From assembly GCA_963792855.1 (NCBI GenBank), contig CAWBXZ010000005.1, forward strand, positions 62,001-126,000: DNA of 64,000 bases, read 5' to 3'. The notes under the pieces were generated by a model that worked only from the letters and a program-made list of their open reading frames with translations, had not been told where the DNA came from and ran no database searches. The position numbers and the translations under genes were made by a program. The DNA is from SG8-40 sp963792855 (GTDB lineage Bacteria > Pseudomonadota > Gammaproteobacteria > Burkholderiales > Eutrophovitaceae). Positions 1 to 8,063 of this stretch are shown one piece after another; positions within the stretch are counted from its first letter, which is position 1, and each line of letters starts with the position of its first letter.

Positions 1-171
1 CGCGTCATGTCGGTCGGCGACACCGTATCCGGCTTTCGTCTGGTGGAAATACGCGAAGGTGAAGTCGTGATGAAAGGTTCGAAGGGAACGCGCACGCTGC
101 AACTCTATCCCGCGGTGAGCAAAGTCGAGGCGACGGCGACACTGTCAGAACGGAAAAAGGGCAACGAATGA
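1..171 (+). CDS. mshK: MshK-like pilus biogenesis protein, C-terminal end (partial)
   Basis: This is the 3' end of a gene cut by the window edge; 56 codons are visible before TGA. The segment contains GDTVSGFRLVEIREGEVVM followed by a short basic, Glu-rich tail. This resembles the GspC/PilP-like 'GD-x-V-x-G-(W/F)-x-(V/L)-x-x-I' module that ends MshK and related inner-membrane proteins docking with the secretin. The next gene, mshL, starts in an ATGA overlap with this stop, so the two are translationally coupled. The assignment leans on the mshL-mshM-mshN context, because the visible part is too short for a firm family call. Confidence 0.6.
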   Translation, partial: RVMSVGDTVSGFRLVEIREGEVVMKGSKGTRTLQLYPAVSKVEATATLSERKKGNE

Positions 172-1988
172 GCCGGTCGAGAAGAGAAACACCTGACCGT
201 TTCACGGAAGTCGCGCCGACGACCTCCTGGCATGTCGTTGGGCGGTTTGTCTCACTGCTGCTGGTGCTCGGGGTCAGCTCGTGCGCATCGATTCAGCCGC
301 CGCCGCTCGAATTTGAAACGGCAAGGTCGGAATTGGACGAGGCTGTGAAGGCAACTGCCGCTGTACCGGAGCCATCTGCTGTCAGTGATGCGCTGTTGCC
401 GCCCATCAGTGTGGAAATGCCACAAGTCGATGGACGGCCCATCGAGCCCCGTTTCGATCTGCAGGTCAGCAAGGCGCCCGCGAATCAGGTGTTCCTGGCC
501 ATCGCTGACGGTACCCGCTACAGCATGGTGGTTCACCCCGACGTGAAAGATCCGATTTCGATTGACCTGAAGGATGTCACGGTTCTTGAAGCGCTGGAAA
601 CGATCCGTGAAGTCTACGGGTACGAGTACGGAATCAAGGGAACGCGGATCATGATCAAGCCGATCGGGCTGCAAACCCGCGTGTTTCAGGTGAACTACCT
701 GGTTTCGAAACGCAAGGGTGAAACCGAGGTGCGGATCAGCTCCGGGGCGATTTCTGATACATCGACACCCGGAACACAGGGCGCAACGACGGTACCTTCG
801 GTGCCCGGCACGACAACCAGCAGGGCGCTGGAAAGCAGCCGCGTCAAGACATCCTCCGATAATGATCTATGGACCGAAATTGCGACCGCGGTGCGGGTGA
901 TGATCGGCTCCGAAGACGGGCGAAACGTCGTGGTCAGTCCGCAAGCGGGCGTTATCGTCGTGCGCGCGTTTCCATCCGAGTTGCGCGACGTGGCCCGTTT
1001 GCTCGAAACCATGTCGGTGGTTGTCGAGCGCCAGGTGATGCTCGAGGCGAAGATCATCGATGTGCGTCTCAGAGACGGTTCGCAGACCGGGGTAAACTGG
1101 GCCGCGTTCGATAGTGGCGACAACAGCCGGTTTGCCGGCGGCATACTGTCTCCGGGTTCCACTCTCTCGCCTTCCGGCACCCTGAGTGCATTCACGGCGC
1201 GTAACGATGACGGGACGATCAAACCGAATTCGAATCTCGATTCCCTGCCTGGTGCGGTCTCGGGATTCATAGGGGCTGGTTCCGGGACGCCCGGCACGCT
1301 GTTGGGACTGGCCTTTCAGACCAGCAACTTTGCCGCCTTGATTTCGTTTCTCGAGACGCAGGGCGACCTGTCGGTGCTTTCCAGCCCCCGCATCGCGACG
1401 CTTAACAACCAGAAGGCCGTTCTGAAAGTCGGCACGGACGAGTTCTTCGTGACCAACGTCACGTCGAATATCACGTTTACCGGCGCAACCAGCACGCAGT
1501 CCCCGACAATTACCACCCAGCCGTTTTTTTCCGGCGTGGCGCTCGACGTAACGCCACAGATTGACGATAACGACATCATCACACTGCATATCCATCCGTC
1601 CGTGAGCCGAGTGACCGAAGTGACCAAGGATCTTGATCTCGGCAGCGCTGGCCAGTTCAGATTGCCTCTGGCGTCCAGCGAAATCAGCGAATCGGACACG
1701 ATCGTCCGCGTTACCAACGGTCAGATTGTCGCGATTGGCGGATTGATGAAACAATTGGACGCGCGTAACCGCCGTCAGGTGCCGGGACTCGGTGACGTGC
1801 CTGTGGTGGGTAGCGCATTCGGTAATTCGCAGGGGCTGTCCGACAAGAGTGAACTGGTGATTCTCGTCAAACCAACAATCATCAAGAGTTCGGCCGACTG
1901 GATGGAAGATCTTCAGAATACGCGAGAGAGAATCAACCGATTCCCGCGGGATAGCGCACCTGCTGCAGAGCCGGCCGGTGCGCAATGA
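168..1988 (+). CDS. mshL: MSHA-type pilus secretin MshL (lipoprotein)
   Basis: Outer-membrane secretin expected to form the exit pore for an MSHA-type type IV pilus. The N-terminus has a hydrophobic stretch (residues 27-38) and a lipobox VSSC with Cys39, so it is probably lipidated. A secretin/TonB short N-terminal-like domain lies at about residues 109-160, a Ser/Thr/Gly-rich linker follows near 200-225, and the C-terminal secretin domain runs from about 370 to 575. The secretin signature VPGLGDVPVVG is near residue 540. The 606-aa length fits MshL/PilQ-type secretins. The start overlaps the upstream stop as ATGA. An ExeA-type ATPase and a TPR protein follow directly, which is the usual msh order. 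Confidence 0.92.
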   Translation: MSRSRRETPDRFTEVAPTTSWHVVGRFVSLLLVLGVSSCASIQPPPLEFETARSELDEAVKATAAVPEPSAVSDALLPPISVEMPQVDGRPIEPRFDLQVSKAPANQVFLAIADGTRYSMVVHPDVKDPISIDLKDVTVLEALETIREVYGYEYGIKGTRIMIKPIGLQTRVFQVNYLVSKRKGETEVRISSGAISDTSTPGTQGATTVPSVPGTTTSRALESSRVKTSSDNDLWTEIATAVRVMIGSEDGRNVVVSPQAGVIVVRAFPSELRDVARLLETMSVVVERQVMLEAKIIDVRLRDGSQTGVNWAAFDSGDNSRFAGGILSPGSTLSPSGTLSAFTARNDDGTIKPNSNLDSLPGAVSGFIGAGSGTPGTLLGLAFQTSNFAALISFLETQGDLSVLSSPRIATLNNQKAVLKVGTDEFFVTNVTSNITFTGATSTQSPTITTQPFFSGVALDVTPQIDDNDIITLHIHPSVSRVTEVTKDLDLGSAGQFRLPLASSEISESDTIVRVTNGQIVAIGGLMKQLDARNRRQVPGLGDVPVVGSAFGNSQGLSDKSELVILVKPTIIKSSADWMEDLQNTRERINRFPRDSAPAAEPAGAQ

Positions 1989-2031
1989 CGCCCCGCTGCG
2001 TGCGGGCTTGCGTCTGACTGGAGTCTAGAGA

Positions 2032-2925
2032 ATGTACCGAGGGCATTTCGGTTTGCGGGAGCCGCCGTTCGGATTGACTCCGGACACCGCGTTCACATTC
2101 TCCGCTTCGTCACATCAGGAAGCACTCAATGTGTTGCTCGTGGCGAGTACATCCGGCGAGGGTTTTATCAAGATCACGGGCGATGTCGGCATGGGCAAGA
2201 CCCTGCTCTGCCGTCGGTTTCTGTCGACTCTCGGGGACGAGTATGTCGCTGCGTATATCCCCAATCCAATGCTCGATTTCCGCGGTTTGCTGCTCGCTCT
2301 CGCAGAGGAACTCGGCGCACCCGTCGATCGCGCAGCCGACCAGCATGCGCTCATCAAGGCGGTCAATCATGCCTTGCTCGGCTTCGCGCGAAAGGGCAAG
2401 AAGGTCATAGTGGTTCTCGACGAAGCCCAGGCCATGCCGATCGAGACCCTCGAAGCGCTGCGCCTGCTTTCGAATCTGGAAACGGAAAAACGCAAACTCG
2501 TCCAGGTGGTGCTGTTCGGCCAGCCCGAGCTGGATGAAAAACTCGCCGAGGCCCCTATTCGCCAACTCAATCAGCGCATTACTTTCCACTATCAGCTCGC
2601 TGGCTTGTCAAAGCAGGAAACCGAGCAGTATGTTTCGCATCGCTTGCGGGTGGCCGGATATGTCGGAGACCGATTGTTTGCTCCCGGATCGATTGCCGCT
2701 CTCTACAAGCATACCCGGGGCGTGCCGAGACTGATCAACGTCATCGCGCACAAAGCGCTTTTGGCTGCTTATGGCGAGGGTGTGGCGCAGGTGTCACGAC
2801 AACATGTGGTGCGCGCGGCGCTGGATACACCAGCCGCGGTTCAGCAGGCGCGGCCGTTTCGGCCAGGCTTCGCGCTGGCTGCCGCAACGGTGTTCGGCGT
2901 CGCGGTGTGGTTGTTCGTCGCATGA
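2032..2925 (+). CDS. mshM: MSHA biogenesis AAA ATPase MshM (ExeA/GspA family)
   Basis: ATPase of the ExeA/GspA type, which in other systems helps place or assemble the secretin in the cell wall. The Walker A motif GDVGMGKT is at residues 50-57 and Walker B VIVVLDEAQ near 125-133. The N-terminal FGLREPPFGLTPD is typical of this family. The C-terminus ends in one hydrophobic segment (about 278-297), which would anchor the ATPase in the inner membrane with no periplasmic domain; this is the short MshM form rather than full-length ExeA. It lies between mshL and mshN, and its TGA overlaps the mshN ATG. Confidence 0.9.
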   Translation: MYRGHFGLREPPFGLTPDTAFTFSASSHQEALNVLLVASTSGEGFIKITGDVGMGKTLLCRRFLSTLGDEYVAAYIPNPMLDFRGLLLALAEELGAPVDRAADQHALIKAVNHALLGFARKGKKVIVVLDEAQAMPIETLEALRLLSNLETEKRKLVQVVLFGQPELDEKLAEAPIRQLNQRITFHYQLAGLSKQETEQYVSHRLRVAGYVGDRLFAPGSIAALYKHTRGVPRLINVIAHKALLAAYGEGVAQVSRQHVVRAALDTPAAVQQARPFRPGFALAAATVFGVAVWLFVA

Positions 2926-4226
2926 GCCTCATCAACCGGGTGCTGCAGGATCTCGAGGCGCGCCGTGTGGAACCGCAGATTGATGCTCCGGTTCACGAGC
3001 AAGTGCGCGCCGTGCCAGCGGTACAACCCCGAAGCTATCGCGGTCTGGCGGTGGCGCTGGTCGGGTCGCTCGTTGTCGTGGCCGCTGTTGTTTTCGCGCT
3101 GGGCAGCAATCACCAGCTCATTTCGAAGCTGAAATCGTTTCGTCCTGACGAGTCTTCGGCGCCGCCTGCGAAAATGACCGCGCAGGTACCCGCCGAAATA
3201 CCGGATGTGTCCGAGTCTGTGCAGGCACAGGTCGAGGCAGCGCTGATGATGCCGGTGTTCCAGTTATCGGAAGAACTGTCGATTGTTCCCGAGACTCGCC
3301 CACGCCAGCCAGCGGCACAGGTGGCAAGCGCGACAGGCGGTGGCAACGTGACGGCGCAGTCTTCTGGTGACGTCAGCCAACGCGTTGCTGCATCCGCGCA
3401 GCGGCCTGAGCGAGAACCGGTGGCGATTGCTACAGCAACGCGTCAGAGCGAAGAACGGGGCAATCCGGCAGGCAAAACCGCCGGCGAGGCAAAGCCGGCG
3501 AGGCAAGACACGACGATTGCAAAAACGGGTGTGCCGGCAGGGACGGTCACCTCAAACGTCCCGGTGGAAGAGGATCTGGAGGAGGTTGTCATTCCGGCGG
3601 ATGTTGCGACGGGCCCGATTGAGAAGCAGGCGCGTCAGCTCACTTCATTCGAGCGTGCCGAGAATTTGTTTCGACTCGGTGTTGCCAGCCTTCGCCGAGG
3701 GCACATGGCCGATGCCGAAGCGCAGTTTCGGGCTGCGGTCAGTGAAGACCGGTCACACGATGCGGCGCAGCAAGCGCTCGTTGGCGTTCTGATCGATGCT
3801 GGCCGGATAGAGGATGCGGAGGCGGTGTTGGCGGAATCGTTGAGCACCAACCCGCGGCAACCCAAGGCGGCGATGATCCTTGCGCGTCTGCAGGTCGAGC
3901 GCGGCGGTCTGGACGTGGCGATACAAACGCTTGAAAGCACAAGAATCTATGCGGGGACCGATCCGGTGTATCTGTCTTTTCTCGCCGCAGTTCTGCAAAG
4001 AGCGAACCGGCACGAGGAAGCCGTCGATCAGTATCGCAATGCGCTGGCGTTCATGCCGCGTAATGCGATCTGGTTGATGGGGTTGGGTATCAGCTTGCGT
4101 GCGCTCGGCAGTAACGGTGACGCGCTACAGGCATTCAACGAAGCCGCTGTTATCGGCACGCTGGATCCCGGCTTGCAGGCGTTTGTCGATCAGCAGCGCA
4201 GACAACTGGGCAGAGCCGTCAATTAA
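2922..4226 (+). CDS. mshN: MshN-like TPR membrane protein of the MSHA pilus cluster
   Basis: Bitopic inner-membrane protein with a periplasmic TPR region. I chose the ATG at 2922 (MSLINRVLQDLEARR), which matches the family's usual N-terminus and overlaps the mshM stop as ATGA; an in-frame GTG 15 bases upstream is less likely. One transmembrane segment lies at about residues 44-64. A long Pro/Ala/Glu-rich linker follows to about residue 230, and at least four TPR-like helical pairs fill the C-terminal 200 residues. MshN is thought to be a scaffold in pilus assembly. Any continuation of the cluster would lie upstream, since comF follows on the opposite strand after 6 bases. Confidence 0.85.
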   Translation: MSLINRVLQDLEARRVEPQIDAPVHEQVRAVPAVQPRSYRGLAVALVGSLVVVAAVVFALGSNHQLISKLKSFRPDESSAPPAKMTAQVPAEIPDVSESVQAQVEAALMMPVFQLSEELSIVPETRPRQPAAQVASATGGGNVTAQSSGDVSQRVAASAQRPEREPVAIATATRQSEERGNPAGKTAGEAKPARQDTTIAKTGVPAGTVTSNVPVEEDLEEVVIPADVATGPIEKQARQLTSFERAENLFRLGVASLRRGHMADAEAQFRAAVSEDRSHDAAQQALVGVLIDAGRIEDAEAVLAESLSTNPRQPKAAMILARLQVERGGLDVAIQTLESTRIYAGTDPVYLSFLAAVLQRANRHEEAVDQYRNALAFMPRNAIWLMGLGISLRALGSNGDALQAFNEAAVIGTLDPGLQAFVDQQRRQLGRAVN

Positions 4227-4232
4227 CTGTTC

Positions 4233-4925
4233 TCAGCGCTGAGCAGGTGTTCTCGCCGCAATCCAGCCGATGACTGTTTCGGCTCCGGCACTTTTCAGTG
4301 TCCTCGCCAGTTCGTGCAGCGTAGCCCCTGTCGTGATTACGTCATCGACAACGGCAATCGTTTTATTGCTGAGGTCGGTCTTGCAGTCGAACGCGCCACG
4401 AACGTTGCGAGCCCGGTCGCGCCAGGGCAACGCGGTCTGCGATTGTTGTGCAAGGGTGCGGCGAGCGATGCGCTCGCTGACACGAATACCGAAGCTGGCA
4501 CAAGCATGGCGGGCGATTTCGGATGCCTGGTTGAAGCCCCGCTCGCGCAGACGCGAAGCGGCGATCGGCATCGGCAGCACGATGTCCGGGTACGGTTCCT
4601 GTTCGAGGCGTCTCGCGAGCGGGTAAGCAAGCACCCGGGCAGCCGCAAGCTTGCGTGAATACTTCAGGTCCGCGACCAGGAAATCCACCGGGGACACGTA
4701 GTCGAGTGCAACCACGACCCGATCATACGCTGGGGGTCGCTTGAGGCAGCGGCCGCACTGCGTGGCGCCAGGAGTTGCAACAGCGCAAACAGGACAGCGT
4801 TCGCCAATGGCAAAGGGAAGCGAGTCAAAGCAAGCCTGGCAAAGACCGGATTCGCGGGACGGGGCACTGCAAAGCAGGCACGCGCCCGGCAGGGCGAAGC
4901 CAAAGTGGGAGCCTGGGCTACGCAT
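4233..4925 (-). CDS. comF: ComF family phosphoribosyltransferase-like competence protein
   Basis: ComF-family protein; the family is required for transformation in several bacteria, probably handling incoming single-stranded DNA in the cytosol. Eight cysteines in four CxxC pairs (C16/C19, C29/C32, C44/C47, C57/C60) make a double zinc finger at the N-terminus. The C-terminal type I phosphoribosyltransferase fold carries the PRPP loop VVDDVITTGAT at about residues 192-202. The 230-aa length is normal. It is transcribed divergently from bioB across a 147-bp gap and converges on mshN. A comF gene beside biotin genes is common in Beta- and Gammaproteobacteria. Confidence 0.92.
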   Translation of the reverse strand: MRSPGSHFGFALPGACLLCSAPSRESGLCQACFDSLPFAIGERCPVCAVATPGATQCGRCLKRPPAYDRVVVALDYVSPVDFLVADLKYSRKLAAARVLAYPLARRLEQEPYPDIVLPMPIAASRLRERGFNQASEIARHACASFGIRVSERIARRTLAQQSQTALPWRDRARNVRGAFDCKTDLSNKTIAVVDDVITTGATLHELARTLKSAGAETVIGWIAARTPAQR

Positions 4926-5031
4926 GCTGAATCATGGTCAGGCAGGAGGGCGCAGCACGTGCCGGGACCGCGTCCGGGGGTGTTGTCTTGCAGTTGCGCA
5001 AAGTGACCATATCGCCGCCGCCATCCGCACC

Positions 5032-5037
5032 TATAAT
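5032..5037 (+). promoter_or_regulatory. Probable -10 element of the bioB promoter
   Basis: A perfect TATAAT lies 35 bases upstream of the bioB ATG, in the divergent comF-bioB gap. I see no good -35 hexamer at 16-18 bp spacing, and no obvious palindromic BirA- or BioQ-type operator around it. Confidence 0.45.
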
Positions 5038-5072
5038 ACGCATGCCCATCCCATTTAACGGAACCCATTGTA

Positions 5073-6077
5073 ATGAATACAGTCGCGATACAGCCGCAAC
5101 GATCCGCGCATGAGGATGCCGGAACTCCCTGGACACCAGGTGCCGTTATGGGCCTGCTCGAGATGCCGTTCAGTGACCTTGTTTACCGGGCGCAGCAGGT
5201 TCATCGCGCCAATTTCAAACCCAACACGGTTCAATTGTCGACGCTGCTTTCGGTCAAGACCGGCGGCTGCCCGGAAGACTGCGGTTATTGCCCGCAGGCG
5301 TCGCGCTATCAGACCGGGGTGGATAACGAGGCGTTGTTGAGCGTCGACGAAGTGGTGGCCGCAGCCAGGGCGGCGAAGGAAGTCGGGGCAACGCGTTTCT
5401 GCATGGGCGCGGCCTGGCGCGGACCGAAGCAGCGGGATCTGGACAAGGTGGTGGAAATGATCAGCGCGGTGAAGTCACTCGGGTTGGAAACCTGTGCCAC
5501 GCTGGGGATGCTCAAAGACGGGCAGGCGGAACAGCTCAAAGGGGCTGGTCTCGATTATTACAATCACAATATCGACACCGGCCAGGAGCATTACGGCCAG
5601 ATCGTTTCAACGCGCAATCAGAAGGATCGCTTCGAGACTTTGGCGCGTGTTCGCAAAGCGGGCGTCAACGTGTGCTGTGGCGGTATCGTTGGCATGGGCG
5701 AGTCACGCGAAACCCGGGCCGAGCTTATTTCAATGCTGGCAAACATGGACCCGTACCCGGAAAGCGTGCCGATCAATAACCTCGTTCAGGTGGAGGGCAC
5801 GCCGCTTTTTGGCGTCGATGCGCTCGATCCATTCGAATTTGTCCGTACCATTGCTTGCGCCCGGATGACCATGCCGCGTGCGATGGTGCGTTTGTCTGCC
5901 GGGCGCGAGCAAATGTCCGACGAGCTCCAGGCCTTGTGTTTCATGGCTGGCGCAAATTCCATTTTTTATGGCGACAAACTTCTGACTACGGGGAACCCCC
6001 AGGCGGAGTCCGATCGCGATCTGTTTGACAGGCTTGGTATCGAGCCGTCAACCAGCGATCAACTGCGCTCTGACTAG
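5073..6077 (+). CDS. bioB: Biotin synthase
   Basis: Radical-SAM enzyme that inserts sulfur into dethiobiotin in the last step of biotin synthesis. The radical-SAM cluster motif is C66-P-E-D-C70-G-Y-C73. The rest is collinear with BioB, including a YNHNIDT stretch and the C-terminal FYGDKLLTTGNP segment. The 334-aa length is typical. The ATG at 5073 follows a weak GGAA. The TAG stop lies inside the CTAG that borders a palindromic element starting at 6074, so the last codons directly abut an insertion. bioC follows 0.4 kb downstream; bioA, bioD and bioF are not in the window. Confidence 0.96.
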   Translation: MNTVAIQPQRSAHEDAGTPWTPGAVMGLLEMPFSDLVYRAQQVHRANFKPNTVQLSTLLSVKTGGCPEDCGYCPQASRYQTGVDNEALLSVDEVVAAARAAKEVGATRFCMGAAWRGPKQRDLDKVVEMISAVKSLGLETCATLGMLKDGQAEQLKGAGLDYYNHNIDTGQEHYGQIVSTRNQKDRFETLARVRKAGVNVCCGGIVGMGESRETRAELISMLANMDPYPESVPINNLVQVEGTPLFGVDALDPFEFVRTIACARMTMPRAMVRLSAGREQMSDELQALCFMAGANSIFYGDKLLTTGNPQAESDRDLFDRLGIEPSTSDQLRSD

Positions 6078-6344
6078 GGCCTGTTAACACCTATGTGATC
6101 GATGCGTTGCTCCCCAGGATGGGGCCAGGCAAGACGCGAGGAGGGCAGTTTGGTTATTCCAAATAAGCGACGAGCAACACGGCATGGCCCCATCCTGGGG
6201 GCAACCCGAAGGGCCGGGGCCGCTTTGGCGCGATCCGGCGTTGCAGCTCGCTCGTGTGGAATGACCACACCGCGCTCGCTGCGCCTTGTCTCGCGCCAAA
6301 GCGGCCACCGGCGCGTCGACCACAGTTGCGTTAACAGGCCCTAG
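6074..6344. mobile_element. MITE-like palindromic element with 15-bp perfect terminal inverted repeats
   Basis: A 271-bp non-coding element. Its ends are perfect inverted repeats: CTAGGGCCTGTTAAC at 6074-6088 and its complement at 6330-6344. The outermost CTAG could be a 4-bp target duplication. Inside are two long stem pairs. The first has exact 16-base arms at 6112-6127 and 6185-6200, around a small hairpin at 6149-6163. The second has exact 16-base arms at 6218-6233 and 6291-6306, around a hairpin at 6254-6270. It carries no transposase, so if mobile it needs one in trans. It sits exactly at the bioB stop and would fold strongly in a bioB-bioC transcript. I see no second copy in the window. 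Confidence 0.75.
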
Positions 6345-6489
6345 ATGCACCCTCCCGGCGGCACCGATGCCAGCGTGTTCGATTCGGGTGCCAATCGCCG
6401 GGTTGCGCCCGGCTGTTCAAGGTTCTGGGGGTCCGTCATTATCCCGGCGATTGCTGCGTCAACTGACTGCGGCATCAGCGAAGTAACCC
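6345..6489. other. Non-coding gap between the MITE-like element and bioC
   Basis: 145 bases with no convincing coding sequence, promoter or terminator. Short open frames here lack homology that I recognise. It probably represents the original bioB-bioC spacer. Confidence 0.4.
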
Positions 6490-7347
6490 GTGGTGCGGCC
6501 GAAACTGCGTCGCTCGTTCGATCGTGCTGCCACGAACTACGACACCGTTGCGGCTTTTCCGCGAGAAATCGCAAGGCGAATGGCAGAGCGCTTGTCACTC
6601 GTGCAACTGCCGGTACGACGGATACTGGACGCGGGCTGCGGCACAGGCGGCGCAGCGTCATGGTTGCAGCAAAGATTCGCCGGCGCAGCGATCGTCGAGC
6701 TCGACGCTTCCGAGAGGATGCTGGCCCAGCGCACGACACGGCGCTGGTCGAACTGGTTGCGAATTGGCCGGCGCAATGCGCGCTATGCAGTATGTGCCGA
6801 TTTTCAGATGTTACCGCTGGCGACGGCCGCGTTTGATCTGGTTTGGTCCAACCTGGCATTGCACTGGGCCGAAGATCTCCCGGTGGCGCTGGCCGAAGCA
6901 AGCCGGGTGTTGCGCCCGGGCGGGTTGTTGATGTTTTCCGTGTTTGGCCCGGATACGCTGCGCGAGCTCAGACTCGCGACGGCCGATGACGGATTCCGTG
7001 TCAACCCGCACGTCGATATGCATGATATCGGTGACATGCTGGTGCGTTGCGGTTATGCCGATCCTGTCATGGACATGGAGCAGGTCACACTAACCTATGA
7101 CGACCTGGCTGCGCTGTTGCGCGACCTCAGGGCGCACGGATCAACTCCGTTTGCGGCGGAAGAATCGCAGGGCTTGCGCGCCCGTTCGCATTTCCTGCGC
7201 ACCGTCTCGCGATACGAGCAGTTCCGGGGGCGGGACGGACGGCTACCGGCGACTTTTGAAGTGATCTACGGGCATGCCTGGAAGCCCGAACCAAGGTTCT
7301 CGCCCAAGGGCAGGACCGTGATAGACATCCGGCCGACCGCAAGTTAG
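6490..7347 (+). CDS. bioC: Malonyl-[ACP] O-methyltransferase BioC
   Basis: SAM-dependent methyltransferase that makes the malonyl-ACP methyl ester used to start pimelate synthesis for biotin. The SAM-binding motif ILDAGCGTGG is at residues 45-54. The mid-protein FGPDTLRELR stretch and the following HVDMHDIGD are characteristic of BioC rather than of generic methyltransferases. The start is GTG at 6490 (MVRPKLRRSFDRAA); a second GTG is the next codon. The 285-aa length fits. It lies downstream of bioB but is separated from it by the palindromic element, which may affect co-expression. Confidence 0.9.
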   Translation: MVRPKLRRSFDRAATNYDTVAAFPREIARRMAERLSLVQLPVRRILDAGCGTGGAASWLQQRFAGAAIVELDASERMLAQRTTRRWSNWLRIGRRNARYAVCADFQMLPLATAAFDLVWSNLALHWAEDLPVALAEASRVLRPGGLLMFSVFGPDTLRELRLATADDGFRVNPHVDMHDIGDMLVRCGYADPVMDMEQVTLTYDDLAALLRDLRAHGSTPFAAEESQGLRARSHFLRTVSRYEQFRGRDGRLPATFEVIYGHAWKPEPRFSPKGRTVIDIRPTAS

Positions 7348-7539
7348 ACAAGGACGCCGGTATTGCACGTGCCAAGGCGACCACGGGAAGCTTGCCGGCA
7401 GGCTGACGCGATTCCTTTCCGAGAGTGATTCCCGTTTAGGAGTTGGCTCCGGATACGGGCTCCTTCCTGCTGATTTTGTTGCTGTTTCCTTGCCTCGTTT
7501 CAGTTCGCTATGGTACATTTCCTCGCCGCCGGATCAATC

Positions 7540-8028
7540 ATGGATAGCTTGAACATGCCGCCGCTCGAGTCGGGAGAAAAGATCCAGTTTGGAATTGTGT
7601 CCCGTCGCTACAATTCGAGTTCGCCGCATGTCCGGCTGCTCGTTTTCGGTTCGCTCGGGGTGTTTACGCTGGCAATAGCCGCGGCGTTTGCGTTGGTCGG
7701 CGCCTGGCCGGTTGCACCATTCGCCGGCCTGGAATGTCTGGCCCTGTTCGTCGCCTATCGTTGGCTACGGCGCCATGATGAGGACTACGAGTTGATTACG
7801 ATCGAGGGCGACAACGTGATCGTGGAAACGAGAAACGGCGGCGAGCGGGAAAGAGTTCCGATGAGCCGTTACTGGGCCCAGGTGGTGGTTGAAGACCTGG
7901 CGGGTGGCAAGAGGCGGGTTTTCCTGCGGGCGCATGGGCGGGAAATCGAATTTGGTAGACTGCTTTCCGACGAGGCAAAACTGTCCGTGGCCAAAAGGCT
8001 GCGCGCGAAACTAACCGCGTTGGTTTGA
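7540..8028 (+). CDS. DUF2244 integral membrane protein
   Basis: A 162-aa protein with two closely spaced hydrophobic segments (about residues 31-52 and 54-73) and a soluble C-terminal half. The C-terminal half contains EDYELITIEGDNVIVE and the basic SRYWAQVVVE region seen in DUF2244 proteins. These are often encoded just upstream of cytochrome oxidase genes in Proteobacteria, as here (coxB follows 35 bases later). Function is unknown; a role with the oxidase is inferred from position only. I used the ATG at 7540 rather than an in-frame ATG 30 bases upstream because of the better fit to the family N-terminus. Confidence 0.8.
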   Translation: MDSLNMPPLESGEKIQFGIVSRRYNSSSPHVRLLVFGSLGVFTLAIAAAFALVGAWPVAPFAGLECLALFVAYRWLRRHDEDYELITIEGDNVIVETRNGGERERVPMSRYWAQVVVEDLAGGKRRVFLRAHGREIEFGRLLSDEAKLSVAKRLRAKLTALV

Positions 8029-8063
8029 TTAATAACGACATTAAAAGCACTTTCGGGGGGAGT

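Noticed and set aside
6341..6901. Long open frame on the minus strand over the element and bioC
   Set aside because: It is antisense to bioC, which has clear family motifs; the antisense frame has no recognisable domain.
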